From Nocardia vinacea NBRC 16497 (GTDB lineage: Bacteria > Actinomycetota > Actinomycetes > Mycobacteriales > Mycobacteriaceae), in assembly GCF_000308835.1 (NCBI RefSeq), contig NZ_BAGN01000006.1, forward strand, positions 62,001-126,000: a stretch of 64,000 bases of DNA, in the 5' to 3' direction. Shown piece after piece: positions 26,672 to 39,818 of this stretch. Both the position numbers and the translations under genes were made by a program. The notes beneath the pieces are model-generated. The model searched no databases. It was not told the origin of the DNA and saw only the letters and a program-made list of their open reading frames with translations. The number at the start of each line of letters is the position of its first letter. Position 1 is the first letter of the stretch.

Positions 26672-27376
26672 ATGGGGTATCCACACGGCCAGCCGGGTTA
26701 CGGTTATTCGCAACCGGCATACGGCTATCCGGGGCGGCCGAGTGGTACGGCCGCGATGACCGCAGGGGTCATCGCGGTTATCGTCGGCCTGCTCGGCCTT
26801 GTCGGAGTGGTGATCGGATTGTCCGCCGTGGTCGGCGAGAGCAGGTCGCACAACGATCACAGTTTCGGTCCGTCCGCACCGGAAGTACCCGGTTATGTCT
26901 ACGGCTTGATCGGCCTCGGTGCGGTTATCGCTTTGCTATGGCTGTTCGGCGCGATCCTCCTGTTCCGCCGCAGTACTGCAGGCCGGGTGATCCTGATCGT
27001 TTTGTCCGCGCTCGGATTGATCGGCGCTATCATCACCGCCATAAACGGAGCTCCCGGCAGCCTCGTGGTGGGTTTGATCCCGCTGATCATTCTCGCCTGC
27101 GCCGCGTCCGGCTCCACCCGTGACTGGATAGCCGCGGGTCGCGCACCGTACCCCTACGGCCAGCCGGTTCAGCCGTATGTGCAGCCTGCGCCCTATGGTC
27201 AGCCGGTGCAGCCCTTTGCCCCGCCGTTTGCGCAGCCCATCCAGCCACCGGCCCCTCCGTATGTGCAGCCCGCGCCCTTCGGTCAGCCAGCGCCGTATGG
27301 TCAGCCGGATCCGTATCAGCAGCCTGGATTTCAGCCCGGGCAGTATCCGCAGCAGCAGCCTTATCCGTATCAGTGA
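26672..27376 (+). CDS. Pro/Gln-rich tetraspan membrane protein, function unknown
   Basis: 234 residues. N-terminal MGYPHGQPGYGYSQPAYGYP, then four hydrophobic segments (about residues 27-50, 72-95, 105-123, 126-145), then a tail rich in QPV-QPY-QPA-PYG repeats to the end. Same architecture as the protein at 16898 but with different tail repeats. No catalytic motif. It is convergent with the TetR gene, 21 bases apart. Confidence 0.8.
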   Translation: MGYPHGQPGYGYSQPAYGYPGRPSGTAAMTAGVIAVIVGLLGLVGVVIGLSAVVGESRSHNDHSFGPSAPEVPGYVYGLIGLGAVIALLWLFGAILLFRRSTAGRVILIVLSALGLIGAIITAINGAPGSLVVGLIPLIILACAASGSTRDWIAAGRAPYPYGQPVQPYVQPAPYGQPVQPFAPPFAQPIQPPAPPYVQPAPFGQPAPYGQPDPYQQPGFQPGQYPQQQPYPYQ

Positions 27377-27397
27377 AGTTGACGTGCTGAGTTTCGT

Positions 27398-28060
27398 TCA
27401 AGTGCCACATGCGTTTTCGGATGCGCGGCGGTGCTGACCCTTCAGCGCTTGCATCAGTTGATCTTCGGTGATGGGGGGCACCGGGAGGGGGTGGGCGGCG
27501 GTGGCTCGGAGGCCGTCCAGGACCAGGGCGAGGTGACGCCGCCAGGCTTCGGGGGCGATTTTGGCGGTGGCCTCGATGATTCGGGTGTGCGACCAGGTGA
27601 TGAAGGCGATGTCTTCCAGGACCCAGTCGGGGCGTAGCGCGCCGGATTCCTGAGCGCGCGCGACGATTTGTCGCATCAGGCCATGGCCGAACTCCTGGGC
27701 GTGCGCGATGGCGGGGCTGGGGGCGCCGCGCAGGGCGAGGTCGCTGAGGAGGCGGTCGGCGGCCTGGAGTGCGCAGACCTTCTCGACCAGGTAGACGAAA
27801 GCGTCCCAGGGGTCCTGGATTTCCATCGCCTCCTGAGCGATGCGGCCGCCTGTCTCGATGCGGTCCTCGACGGCCGCGGCGATGAGGTCGTCGCGGGTGG
27901 GGAAGCGGTTGTAGAGCGTGCCGATGGCGACGCCCGCGCGGGCGGCGATTTCCTTGAGCGGCGCGTCCAGACCGCGTTCCTCGAAGACCTCGCGGGCGGC
28001 GTTGACGAGCGCGTCCCGATTGCGTTGGGCGTCGCTGCGTAACGGCTTGTCCACGGGCAT
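27398..28060 (-). CDS. TetR-family transcriptional regulator
   Basis: 220 residues. The N-terminal DNA-binding domain is classic (RNRDALVNAAREVFEERG, LKEIAARAGVAIGTLYNRFP, TRDDLIAAAV). The C-terminal ligand domain is helical and diverged. It is divergent from a short-chain dehydrogenase gene with two palindromes in the gap, so it most likely represses that gene and itself. Confidence 0.9.
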   Translation of the reverse strand: MPVDKPLRSDAQRNRDALVNAAREVFEERGLDAPLKEIAARAGVAIGTLYNRFPTRDDLIAAAVEDRIETGGRIAQEAMEIQDPWDAFVYLVEKVCALQAADRLLSDLALRGAPSPAIAHAQEFGHGLMRQIVARAQESGALRPDWVLEDIAFITWSHTRIIEATAKIAPEAWRRHLALVLDGLRATAAHPLPVPPITEDQLMQALKGQHRRASENACGT

Positions 28061-28094
28061 TCGCCGATCCTACAAATCCGGTACCCGATTTATC

Positions 28095-28150
28095 TTGAGC
28101 ATAGGTTCAACTTAATGCTAGCGTCGACACTAACTTGAACCACTGCTCAA
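28095..28150. promoter_or_regulatory. Twin operators for TetR/SDR pair
   Basis: TTGAGCATAGGTTCAA (28095-28110) and TTGAACCACTGCTCAA (28135-28150) are imperfect palindromes with arms TTGARC/GYTCAA, 40 bases centre to centre. Both are followed by CTTARTG, so they also form a direct repeat. This fits cooperative binding by two TetR dimers across the divergent promoters. Confidence 0.7.
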
Positions 28151-28164
28151 CTTAGTGAGGAAGT

Positions 28165-28887
28165 ATGACCAAGACGATCGCGATCTTCGGCTTCGGACCA
28201 GGACTCGGCATGGGGACCGGACGGCGATTCGGCCGGGAAGGATTCCGGGTGGCGGTCATCGGCCGGAATCCGGACAAGGCCCGCGGGCATGCCGCGGAAC
28301 TGGCCGCCGAGGGCATCGAGGCCGCGGCCTTCCCCGCCGATCTCACCGACGAAAAGCAGCTGTACAGCGTGGTCGATGACATCACCGACAAGTTCGGGCA
28401 GATCGATGTCGCGATGCACGGCGCGGCGGGCGATGCGGTCGATCGCATCCCGACCACCCTCGATGTCGACGCCGCCAATCTGCGCGTCCCGCTGGAATTG
28501 AAGGTCTACTCACCGATCTGGATGACCCGCGCGCTCGCGCCCGCGATGATCGAGCGCGGCGCAGGGGCACTGCTGTTTTCGTCCGGATACTCCGACGGGT
28601 ATCCGGTCCCGTACCTGTCCAACTTCGGCGTCGCGCTCGGCGCGCAGCGCACCTACATTCGCCAGCTCGCGATCGAACTGCAGGGCACCGGCGTCTATGT
28701 CGGCCTGCTCAATATCGGCGTGCTGATCGGCAACAGCAAGGCCGAGCGCCTGGTCGACGAGCAGCCGGAACTGTTCCCGGCCGGGCTCGAGATCGTCCGC
28801 ATGACCAATGACGAACTGGGCGACCACTATTGGCGCATGTACACCGACCGCGACACCGTCGAGTCGGATATCGGCTTTCCGGAGTAG
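28165..28887 (+). CDS. Short-chain dehydrogenase/reductase
   Basis: 240 residues. The N-terminal Rossmann loop is GFGPGLGMGTGRRF, a variant of TGxxxGxG. After it come the segment around DLTD and the AAG-type motif (MHGAAGD). The usual catalytic Tyr-x-x-x-Lys is not clear: around FSSGYSDGYPVPYLSNFGVALGAQ there are Tyr residues but no canonical Lys at +4, so it may be an atypical member. NAD(P)-dependent oxidoreductase of unknown substrate, likely induced when the divergent TetR protein binds its ligand. Confidence 0.8.
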   Translation: MTKTIAIFGFGPGLGMGTGRRFGREGFRVAVIGRNPDKARGHAAELAAEGIEAAAFPADLTDEKQLYSVVDDITDKFGQIDVAMHGAAGDAVDRIPTTLDVDAANLRVPLELKVYSPIWMTRALAPAMIERGAGALLFSSGYSDGYPVPYLSNFGVALGAQRTYIRQLAIELQGTGVYVGLLNIGVLIGNSKAERLVDEQPELFPAGLEIVRMTNDELGDHYWRMYTDRDTVESDIGFPE

Positions 28888-28965
28888 TTCATGGTGTTGG
28901 CCGCCGGATCGCCCTGCGGTACGACTCGCGATTCGAGGCCGAGATATGCGCGCCGATCAGCGGTG

Positions 28966-29190
28966 CGGCCGCGCCCTATTCTCACCCTGTCGGGCCGACG
29001 CATCGATGCCGCCGAGGCGCTGCGCATCGGCTTGGTCGCGGAGGTCGTACCCGCGGCGGAGTTGATGGATATCGTGGGCCGCCTCGCCCGAGATATCGCA
29101 CGCGGTCCGCGCGAGGCGCTGATACGAACGAAGGCGAAGGCGGTGCGGCGCATGGGCATAGACGTGGGGATGGCGACGCTGGCGATGTGA
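28966..29190 (+). pseudogene. C-terminal fragment of an enoyl-CoA hydratase/isomerase gene
   Basis: The frame encodes LTLSGRRIDAAEALRIGLVA, then EVVPAAELMD and a helix with RGPREALIRTKAKAVRR, the recognisable C-terminal third of crotonase-family proteins. The CoA-binding and oxyanion-hole parts that should precede it are absent; the SDR gene ends just before. No sensible start exists, so this is a decayed gene. Confidence 0.65.
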
Positions 29191-32900
<3,710 letters not shown>

Positions 32901-32904
<4 letters not shown>

Positions 32905-33527
32905 GTCTGGAAGCCACCGCCGCGGACGACAACACCGCGGTGCACTCGAGTGCGAACGGTCACGGTGGCCCGGTGTCGGCGGTGCCGTCGGCGCCGCAGC
33001 CGCCCGAGGTCAAGATCATCAACGCGGTCCAGGCGACCATCGGCACCAAGCCCGAGGTGATCAAGGCCGCGCGTGGTATGTCGCATTTCGGTGAGCACGC
33101 GCTCGGCTGGATCGGCATCGCGGCCGCGGGCTGGCTCGTCGACAAACCGCGGCGCCGGCAGTGGGCCGGGGTCGCGGTCGGCGCGGTCGGCGCGCACGCG
33201 GCATCGATCGTCATCAAGCGCATCGTCCGGCGTCCGCGCCCGAATGATCCATCGGTGCAGGTCAACGTCTCGACGCCGAGCAAGTTGAGCTTCCCGTCCT
33301 CGCACGCGACCTCGACCACGGCAGCGGCGGTGTTGCTCGGCAGACTGACCGGGCTACCCTTGCCTGCGGTGCTCGTCCCACCGATGTTGCTCTCCCGGGT
33401 TGTGCTCGGGGTGCACTATCCCTCCGACGTGCTCGCCGGTTCCGCGCTCGGCGCCGCGTCCGCCGCTGTTGTGCTTGCCGCCGAAAAGAGACTCGATAGT
33501 GACCGCACAAGAAAAGACCTTGGTTGA
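32901..33527 (+). CDS. PAP2-family phosphatase (Rv3807c-like)
   Basis: 208 residues from GTG overlapping the glfT2 stop. PAP2 motifs: KRIVRRPRPN, PSSHATSTTAA, and SRVVLGVHYPSDVLAG. Several membrane segments. Placed between glfT2 and ubiA as in mycobacteria, where the homologue is thought to remove the 5-phosphate from decaprenyl-phosphoryl-5-phosphoribose made by UbiA. The substrate assignment comes from synteny. Confidence 0.9.
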
Positions 33528-33528
33528 C

Positions 33529-34461
33529 ATGAGTGAAGAGCCGACCAGCACGGACCTAGCCGAAGCAGTAGTCAAGGGCCCGCCCAAGACACTGGCCGGC
33601 GGGCTGTTCAAGGCGGTCCGCCCGCGTCAGTGGGTCAAGAACGTGCTGGTGCTCGCCGCACCGCTGGCAGCCGGTCCAGATACGGCCACCGACTTGGCCG
33701 TGCTCGGACACGTCGGGCTCGCCTTCGTGGTCTTCTGCATGGCGGCCTCGGGCATCTACCTGGTCAACGACGCGCTCGACGTGGAGGCCGACCGGGCGCA
33801 CCCGACCAAGCGGTACCGCCCGATCGCCGCGGGCGTGGTCCCGGTGAATCTGGCCTACCTGCTCTCAGTGGTGCTGCTGCTCGGCTCGATCGCCGGATCG
33901 TTCCTGGCCTCCTGGCATCTGGCCGTGGTGATGACCGTCTACATCGGCATCCAGCTGGCCTACTGCTTCGGCCTCAAGCACCAGGCGGTGCTGGACATCT
34001 GCATCGTGTCCTCCGGCTTCCTGCTGCGCGCGGTCGCCGGTGGCGCGGCCGCGAATATCGACCTGTCGCAATGGTTCCTGCTGATCATGGCGTTCGGCTC
34101 GCTGTTCATGGCCGCGGGTAAGCGCTATGCGGAACTTCAGATCGCGCTGAGCACCGGCGCCAAGATCCGCAAGTCGCTGGAGTACTACACACCGACATAT
34201 CTGCGCTTCATCTGGACTCTCGCCGCGACCGCGGTGGTGGTGTTCTACGGCCTGTGGGCGTTCCAACAGGACAGCCTCAAGCACACCAACTGGTTCGCAA
34301 TCTCGATGATTCCGTTTACCATCGCAATCCTGCGTTACGCGGTCGACGTCGATGGCGGCGAGGCCGGTGAACCCGAAGAGATCGCGCTGGGGGATCGCAT
34401 CCTCCAGTTCCTCGCAATCGCCTGGATCGGAGCGGTAGGTGTCGCTGTCTATCTCACCTGA
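33529..34461 (+). CDS. ubiA: Decaprenyl-phosphate 5-phosphoribosyltransferase
   Basis: 310 residues from ATG 33529, one base after the previous stop; GTG 33499 would add ten residues. UbiA prenyltransferase fold with about nine helices: RPRQWVKNVLVLAAPLAAG, the first Asp motif NDALDVEADRAHPTKRYRP, and the second region YCFGLKHQAVLDI. Very close to Rv3806c. It transfers 5-phosphoribose to decaprenyl phosphate, the first step toward the arabinan donor DPA. Its 3' end overlaps aftB by 23 bases. Confidence 0.95.
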   Translation: MSEEPTSTDLAEAVVKGPPKTLAGGLFKAVRPRQWVKNVLVLAAPLAAGPDTATDLAVLGHVGLAFVVFCMAASGIYLVNDALDVEADRAHPTKRYRPIAAGVVPVNLAYLLSVVLLLGSIAGSFLASWHLAVVMTVYIGIQLAYCFGLKHQAVLDICIVSSGFLLRAVAGGAAANIDLSQWFLLIMAFGSLFMAAGKRYAELQIALSTGAKIRKSLEYYTPTYLRFIWTLAATAVVVFYGLWAFQQDSLKHTNWFAISMIPFTIAILRYAVDVDGGEAGEPEEIALGDRILQFLAIAWIGAVGVAVYLT

Positions 34462-36392
34462 CGAACTGCTGGTAGAGGGAGTGGAGCGAACAGAACAAGT
34501 GACGGAGGAGCCGGCCGAAGGGTCGGCTCGTTCCGCCTTGCGGTTCGCCAGGCTATCCCGAGCCACCTTCGTCGGTGGGATCGCGCTCACCGTCGCACTA
34601 TTCTCGGTCGGCGCCTGGCAGCGACGCTGGATCGCCGACGACGGCCTCATCGTGCTGCGCACGGTGCGGAATCTGTTGGCGGGCAACGGTCCGGTCTTCA
34701 ACGAGGGCGAGCGCGTCGAGACCAATACCAGTACCGCATGGACCTATCTGGTGTGGTTCTTCAGTTGGCTCACGAGGGCCAGGCTGGAGTACGTCGTACT
34801 CGGCGTCGCGCTGACGGTGTCGATGCTGGCGATCGTCTTCGCCATGCTCGGCACTGCCCGGCTGTGGGGCGGCACCAAATCGGCGCTACTGCTGCCGGCG
34901 GGCGTATTCGTCTACATCGCCCTGCCGCCCGCCCGTGACTACGCCACCTCCGGTCTGGAGAGCGGTCTGGTCATCTGCTGGCTGGGCCTGCTGTGGTGGC
35001 AGCTGATGCGCTGGAGTCAGACCGAGCGGGTGAAGCTGCCCGCGCTGTTCGGGCTGGTGTTCCTCGCCGGACTCGCACCGCTGATCCGTCCGGAGATGAC
35101 GCTGGTCGGCGCCCTGTCGCTGCTGATGATCTTCTTGGCCCCGATGTCGCAGTCCCGGCTGCATCCGATCGTGTTGCGCGGCTTGATCGTTGCCGCCGCC
35201 GGACTGGTGCCGATGTGCTACCAGGTCTGGCGGATGGGCTACTACGGCCTGCCCTATCCGAATACCGCGGTCGCCAAGGATGCGGGCGGCGCCAAGTGGG
35301 GGCAGGGCTTCAAATACCTCTGGGGATCTGGTCGGTCCGTACTACCTGTGGGTGCCGCTGCTGGTGCTGCTGGTGCTCGGTGTGGTCGCGGGCCGCTCGG
35401 CGCGTGCCGACAAGGCAGCCGACGAGCGCTGGACGGTGCGGCGGGTCCGTGCATGGCTGCACTCGCCGAGTGCGGTGGTCGCGCTCATGCTCGGCAGCGG
35501 ATTCGTCCTCACGATCTATGCCCTGCGCGTCGGCGGTGACTTCATGCACGGCCGGATGCTGCTGCCGCAGCTGTTCTGCCTGCTGCTGCCGGTCGCCGTG
35601 GTGCCGATTCGGCTGCCCGAGGGCGGTCTGCGGGCGGTGACCGCGAAGGATTGGTCCTTCGCGGTGATCACGCTCGCGCTGCTCGGGACCGCGGGCTGGG
35701 CGCTGTTCGCGGCGAACACCACGGCCATCAAGTCCGGCACCAAGATCAGTGCCTCCGGCATCGTCGACGAGCGCGTCTACTACGTCCTCAATACCGGCCA
35801 CGACCATCCGATCCTGGCCGAGGACTACCTGGACTACCCGCGCGTGCGGGCCATGGTGAACAACATCGCCGAAACCCCCGACGGCGGTCTGCTGCTGAAC
35901 TCGCCGTCGTTCATGTTCTGGTACATCGCGCCCCCGCCGCAGCCGATTCCCGACGGTGGTGCCGGGCATACCGTCTACTTCCTCAATCTCGGAATGACCA
36001 GCATGAACGTCCCGCTGGACGTGCGCGTCATCGACCAGATGGGCCTGGCCTATCCGCTGGCCGCGCACACCGACCGGCTCACCGACGGCCGGATCGGCCA
36101 CGACAAGAGCCTGTATCCGGACTGGGTCGTGGTGGATACCGGCATGGTCGACCGGCATCCGTGGATGCCCTGGTACATGGACGAGAAGTGGGTCACCCAG
36201 GCGCGCACCGCCATGAGCTGCCCGGACACCGTGGCACTGAATATCTCTTACCGTGATCCGCTCACCTGGGGTCGCTTCAAGCACAACCTGATCCACGCAC
36301 TGCACTTCGCGAAGTACCGGATCGATCGCGTGCCGAAGTACGAGATCGAGCGGTGCGGGCTGGTGGATCCGTATCCTCAACCGCAAAGATAA
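34439..36392 (+). CDS. aftB: Arabinofuranosyltransferase AftB, split by a +1 frameshift
   Basis: The gene is in two frames. The first part (34439 to about 35325) encodes the GT-C N-terminus: WIADDGLIVLRTVRNLLAGNG with the catalytic Asp pair, ETNTSTAWTYLVW, then membrane helices. The second part continues in the next frame from DLVGPYYLWVPLLVLL to the stop at 36392 and includes GGDFMHGRMLLPQLFCLLLP and the periplasmic C-terminal domain. One extra G in the GGGG run at 35322-35325 explains the break; removing it gives a 650-residue protein of normal AftB length. AftB adds the terminal beta-1,2 arabinose that carries mycolates. Because the gene is expected to be important and the rest is clean, a base-calling error is the first suspect. 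Confidence 0.9.
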
Positions 36393-36409
36393 GAAGCAAC
36401 TCCTGTCAC

Positions 36410-36439
36410 ACTGAGCCCATGGATCTCCGTGGGCTCAGT
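36410..36439 (+). terminator. Intrinsic-type terminator of the glf-aftB operon
   Basis: ACTGAGCCCA and TGGGCTCAGT form a perfect 10-bp stem around a 10-base loop, 17 bases after the aftB stop, followed by TCTTTC. Confidence 0.8.
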
Positions 36440-36631
36440 TCTTTCACTGACCAGGGCAGATAAACGTGGCGCATATCGCTTTATCTCTTTTTGATAACGT
36501 CACCGCATCGATGAAGCGATATGGTACGTGGGAACGCCCGTTGGGGCGTCCGATTTCGACATGGGCCCATCCAGTGGTCAACGTAGAGACGCGGCCGTAG
36601 TACGACCGCATAACGAAAGGCCTATAACCAG

Positions 36632-37723
36632 ATGCGAGGCGTGATCGGGCGAAGGACGCAGAATGGACGTCTGAAAACCCGTAGAGCCGGTTCGTGGCTC
36701 AAGCGGTCGGTGCTGATGTCGCTGGCTATCTTGCTGCCGCTCGGGGTGTCAGTAGCAGGTCCGGCGGGTTCCGCGTCGGCTGCGTTCAACCCGGACGGTT
36801 TCGATTTCTGGGTCGACTCCAGTATGGGTCCGATCAAGTCGCGGATCTTCCGCGCCGCGGACGGCAATACCGGACGCGTGGTCTACGCGCTGGACGGTAT
36901 GCGGGCCCGCGGTGACCTGAACGGCTGGGAGATCGAGACCGAGGTCGCCCGTGAGCTGACCAAGTGGAATATCAATGTCGTCATGCCGGTCGGCGGCCCG
37001 TCCAGCTTCTATGCGGACTGGAACGCGCCGGGTAACTTCCTCGGCTTGAGCACCGGTTCGTCGGGTTCGGCCAATGGTTCGTCCTCCGGGTCCGCGATGA
37101 CCGGCTCCTCGGGTTGGAACGAGACCCTCGGCAAGTCGAACACCTACAAGTGGGAGACCTTCCTGACCAGCGATCTGCGCAATGCCCTGCGTGATCGCCT
37201 CGGCTTCAGCCCGACCCGCAACGGTGTCTTCGGGCTGTCCATGGGCGGCAGTGCCGCGCTGACGCTCTCGGCCTACCACCCGGACCAGTTCGTCTATGCC
37301 GGTTCGTATTCCGGTTACCTGAACATCTCCGCGCCGGGTATGCGCGAGGCGCTGCGCGTCGCGATGATCAGCGCGGGCGGCTACAACATCGACGCGATGG
37401 CGCCGCCGTGGGGTCCGCAGTGGCTGCGCATGGATCCGTTCGTCTTCGCGCCGCAGCTGATCCGGAACAACACCAGGCTCTGGGTGGCCGCCGGTAGCGC
37501 ACTGCCCGGTCCGGCCGACGCGAGCTCGCCGATCGACATCATCCAGGGCACGCCGCTGGAGGCGCTCGCACTGGTCAACACCCGGGCCTTCCAGGTCCGG
37601 ATGGCGACGCTGGGTGCGCAGAATGTCACCTACAGCTTCCCGTCCGTCGGCATCCACAACTGGCACAACTGGGAGTCCGAGGTCTACCGCATGATCCCGG
37701 ATCTCTCTGCCAATATCGGGTAA
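36632..37723 (+). CDS. Mycolyltransferase, antigen 85 family (copy 1)
   Basis: 363 residues. N-terminal signal peptide (LMSLAILLPLGVSVAGPAGSASA, cleavage after ASA near residue 50), then the alpha/beta hydrolase: VVYALDGMRARGDLNGWEIE, VVMPVGGPSSFYADW, the nucleophile motif GLSMGGS, the SGYLNISAPGMREALR helix, and the C-terminal catalytic His in SVGIHNWHNW. It transfers mycolic acid between trehalose monomycolate and arabinogalactan or trehalose, in the envelope. A Ser/Gly-rich insertion (about residues 133-155) distinguishes it from copy 3. It starts its own unit after the aftB terminator. Confidence 0.95.
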   Translation: MRGVIGRRTQNGRLKTRRAGSWLKRSVLMSLAILLPLGVSVAGPAGSASAAFNPDGFDFWVDSSMGPIKSRIFRAADGNTGRVVYALDGMRARGDLNGWEIETEVARELTKWNINVVMPVGGPSSFYADWNAPGNFLGLSTGSSGSANGSSSGSAMTGSSGWNETLGKSNTYKWETFLTSDLRNALRDRLGFSPTRNGVFGLSMGGSAALTLSAYHPDQFVYAGSYSGYLNISAPGMREALRVAMISAGGYNIDAMAPPWGPQWLRMDPFVFAPQLIRNNTRLWVAAGSALPGPADASSPIDIIQGTPLEALALVNTRAFQVRMATLGAQNVTYSFPSVGIHNWHNWESEVYRMIPDLSANIG

Positions 37724-37737
37724 TACCCGGCCCCTCG

Positions 37738-37771
37738 AAACCGCCTGGTGTGTTCGCACGCCAGGCGGTTT
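37738..37771 (+). terminator. Terminator after mycolyltransferase copy 1
   Basis: AAACCGCCTGG and CCAGGCGGTTT form a perfect 11-bp stem with a 12-base loop, followed by a T-rich stretch (TTTGTTTG). A textbook intrinsic terminator, 14 bases after the stop. Confidence 0.9.
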
Positions 37772-38018
37772 TTGTTTGCTCGCATCCGTCCGAAACCCCC
37801 ATTGACAACGAATCAGCTGCTGGATGCCTTCGGTAGTTGTGGGGTGAATCACTTTCCAGCAACATGGAAGCATTCGCTGGTGATTGATGTGCGGAGAACA
37901 TGCATAGAGGTCGAATCGTCCGTTTTGGGTAGGGCGGTGCATCTTTATGTCAGATGAGGGACCAGTCGAGATTGCCTGACATTTGCTGGCTGGCCGTCCG
38001 GATGAAAGGTCGAGTCGA

Positions 38019-39113
38019 ATGCGAAGTGTGCGCTGGAAACGTAGGCCCCCGCGTCCGAATCCGGGATATGCCTCGGGTTCCTGGGCGAGGAAATTGGTAT
38101 TCGGCGTGGCGACGGCCATGCTGTTACCGCTCGGCATCTCCGTAGCGGGCAGCGGCGCGACCGCATCGGCGGGCTTCAACCCGGCGGCCTTCGACTTCTG
38201 GGTCGATTCCCCGGTGATGGGTCCGATCAAGAGCCGGGTGCTGCGTGCGGCGGACGGCAATACCAACCGCGTCGTCTATGTGCTCGACGGCCAGCGGGCA
38301 CCGGAAACGCTCAATGGCTGGGAGATCGAGACCAACGTCCCCGAGGTCCTCGCGAGCTGGAATATCAATGTAGTCATGCCGGTCGGCGGCATGTCGAGCT
38401 TCTACGCGGACTGGAATGCGCCGAGTAACTTCTTCGGCGTCACGCCCGGTTCGATGGGTTCGTCCACCGGATCCGGTGCGACGGAAGCCTTTATGGCAGG
38501 GCCCGGGAAGAGCTATCGCTACGACTGGGAAACGTTCCTGACCGAGCAATTGCGACCGGCACTGCGGGATCGCTTGGGCTTCAATCCGAATCGCAATGGT
38601 GTGTTCGGGTTGTCGATGGGTGGCAGTGCCGCGCTGACGCTTGCGGCCTATCATCCGGACCAGTTCAGCTTCGCCGGAGCGTTCTCGGGCTACCTCAATA
38701 TTTCGGCGCCGGGTATGCGGGAGGCGATTCGGACGGCGATGATGGACGCGGGCGGCTACAACGTGGACTCGATGGCGCCGCCGTGGGGTCCGCAGTGGCT
38801 GCGGATGGATCCGTTCGTTTTCGCGCCGCGCTTGATCGCGAACGGCACCCGGGTGTGGGTCGCCGCCGGTAGTGCGCTGCCGATGCCCGAGGATCTGAAT
38901 ATTCCGTTGCCGGTTGCCGCGGATCGTCTCCTCAGGGGCTCGCCGCTCGAGGCGCTCGCCTTGGCGAATACCAGGGCATTTCAGGTCCGCATGATGTCGT
39001 TGGGGGCGCAGAACGTGGTGTATTCGTTCCCGCCCGCCGGTCTGCATGCGTGGACCAACTGGCAGGACGAGGCCTATCGGATGATTCCGGACATGTCCGC
39101 CAATATCGGCTGA
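38019..39113 (+). CDS. Mycolyltransferase, antigen 85 family (copy 2)
   Basis: 364 residues from ATG 38019 (AAAGG at 38005-38009); an upstream in-frame start at 37983 lacks support. Signal peptide FGVATAMLLPLGISVAGSG, then the same fold as copy 1: VVYVLDGQRAPETLNGWEIE, VVMPVGGMSSFYADW, GLSMGGS nucleophile, His in AGLHAWTNW. It is clearly a recent paralogue of copy 1, sharing its Ser/Gly-rich insertion site and the C-terminal MIPD-SANIG. Secreted; mycolate transfer to the cell wall or trehalose. Confidence 0.94.
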   Translation: MRSVRWKRRPPRPNPGYASGSWARKLVFGVATAMLLPLGISVAGSGATASAGFNPAAFDFWVDSPVMGPIKSRVLRAADGNTNRVVYVLDGQRAPETLNGWEIETNVPEVLASWNINVVMPVGGMSSFYADWNAPSNFFGVTPGSMGSSTGSGATEAFMAGPGKSYRYDWETFLTEQLRPALRDRLGFNPNRNGVFGLSMGGSAALTLAAYHPDQFSFAGAFSGYLNISAPGMREAIRTAMMDAGGYNVDSMAPPWGPQWLRMDPFVFAPRLIANGTRVWVAAGSALPMPEDLNIPLPVAADRLLRGSPLEALALANTRAFQVRMMSLGAQNVVYSFPPAGLHAWTNWQDEAYRMIPDMSANIG

Positions 39114-39165
39114 GTCGTCTATCGGCCGCCGCTCGCTCCCGGCGGGCATGTGTTGCTTGCGGTGC

Positions 39166-39195
39166 AAGCCGCCCGGTGCACGGACCGGGCGGCTT
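39166..39195 (+). terminator. Terminator after mycolyltransferase copy 2
   Basis: AAGCCGCCCGGT and ACCGGGCGGCTT form a perfect 12-bp stem with a 6-base loop, 52 bases after the stop, followed by TGTTC. Confidence 0.85.
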
Positions 39196-39570
39196 TGTTC
39201 TGGGCCGTATCGAGCATTTGCCCGCTGGTTGGCTGGATGATCGCTGGCTCGGGAGTTTCGGCGCGGCATGCCCGGCGAAGGATCGTGGTAACTGTTCGCG
39301 TCGGTAATTCCCGGACCCGGCACGATCCGACATCGCGGCGGCTTCTGGTTCGAGCATGTGCCAGTAGAAGAGTGATAACGCCGAGACCTTCAGTGCGCGG
39401 GAGAGTATCGGTGTCGAGTTTCGATCCTCATGCTCGACAGCGGCGAGCAACGGTGCTCGCATGGGCGAAAGATCGAATCGCTGCGACATCACGGAGTGCG
39501 CTGAATAGTTGCCGGTGACTGGCTGCGGAGCTCGGCGGTTGGGGGGTGGAATTCGCATTGGCAGATCTCC

Positions 39571-39818
39571 CTGGTGCTGCCGCAGTGGAATATCAACGTT
39601 GTCATTCCGGTCGACGGGCAATCCAATTCGGCTATGCCGGTTCGTATTCGGGCTACCTGAATATTTCGGCGCCCGGTATGCGCGAGGCGCTGCGGCTGGT
39701 CCGGCTGCATTCCCGCGGCCCGACGAACGCGGTCTTCCGCTACCCGGCGGGCGGTGTGCACGCCTGGCGCTACCGGGCCGGCCAAGTGCTCGAGACGCTT
39801 CCGGATCTGAGCCGGTAG
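39571..39818 (+). pseudogene. Collapsed mycolyltransferase gene
   Basis: Fragments of an antigen-85 gene remain in two frames: WNINVVIPVDGQS (from 39586), then YAGSYSGYLNISAPGMREAL in the next frame, joined almost at once to FRYPAGGVHAW and a terminal LPDLSR. Compared with the neighbours, the part from the Trp/Asp-rich loop through the GLSMGGS nucleophile is deleted, and so is the segment between the SGYLNIS helix and the catalytic His. It cannot be active. Confidence 0.8.

Noticed and set aside
36749-39323. Long minus-strand frames across the mycolyltransferase genes
   Set aside because: They are shadows of GC-rich coding sequence; the similarity between them only reflects that the sense genes are paralogues.
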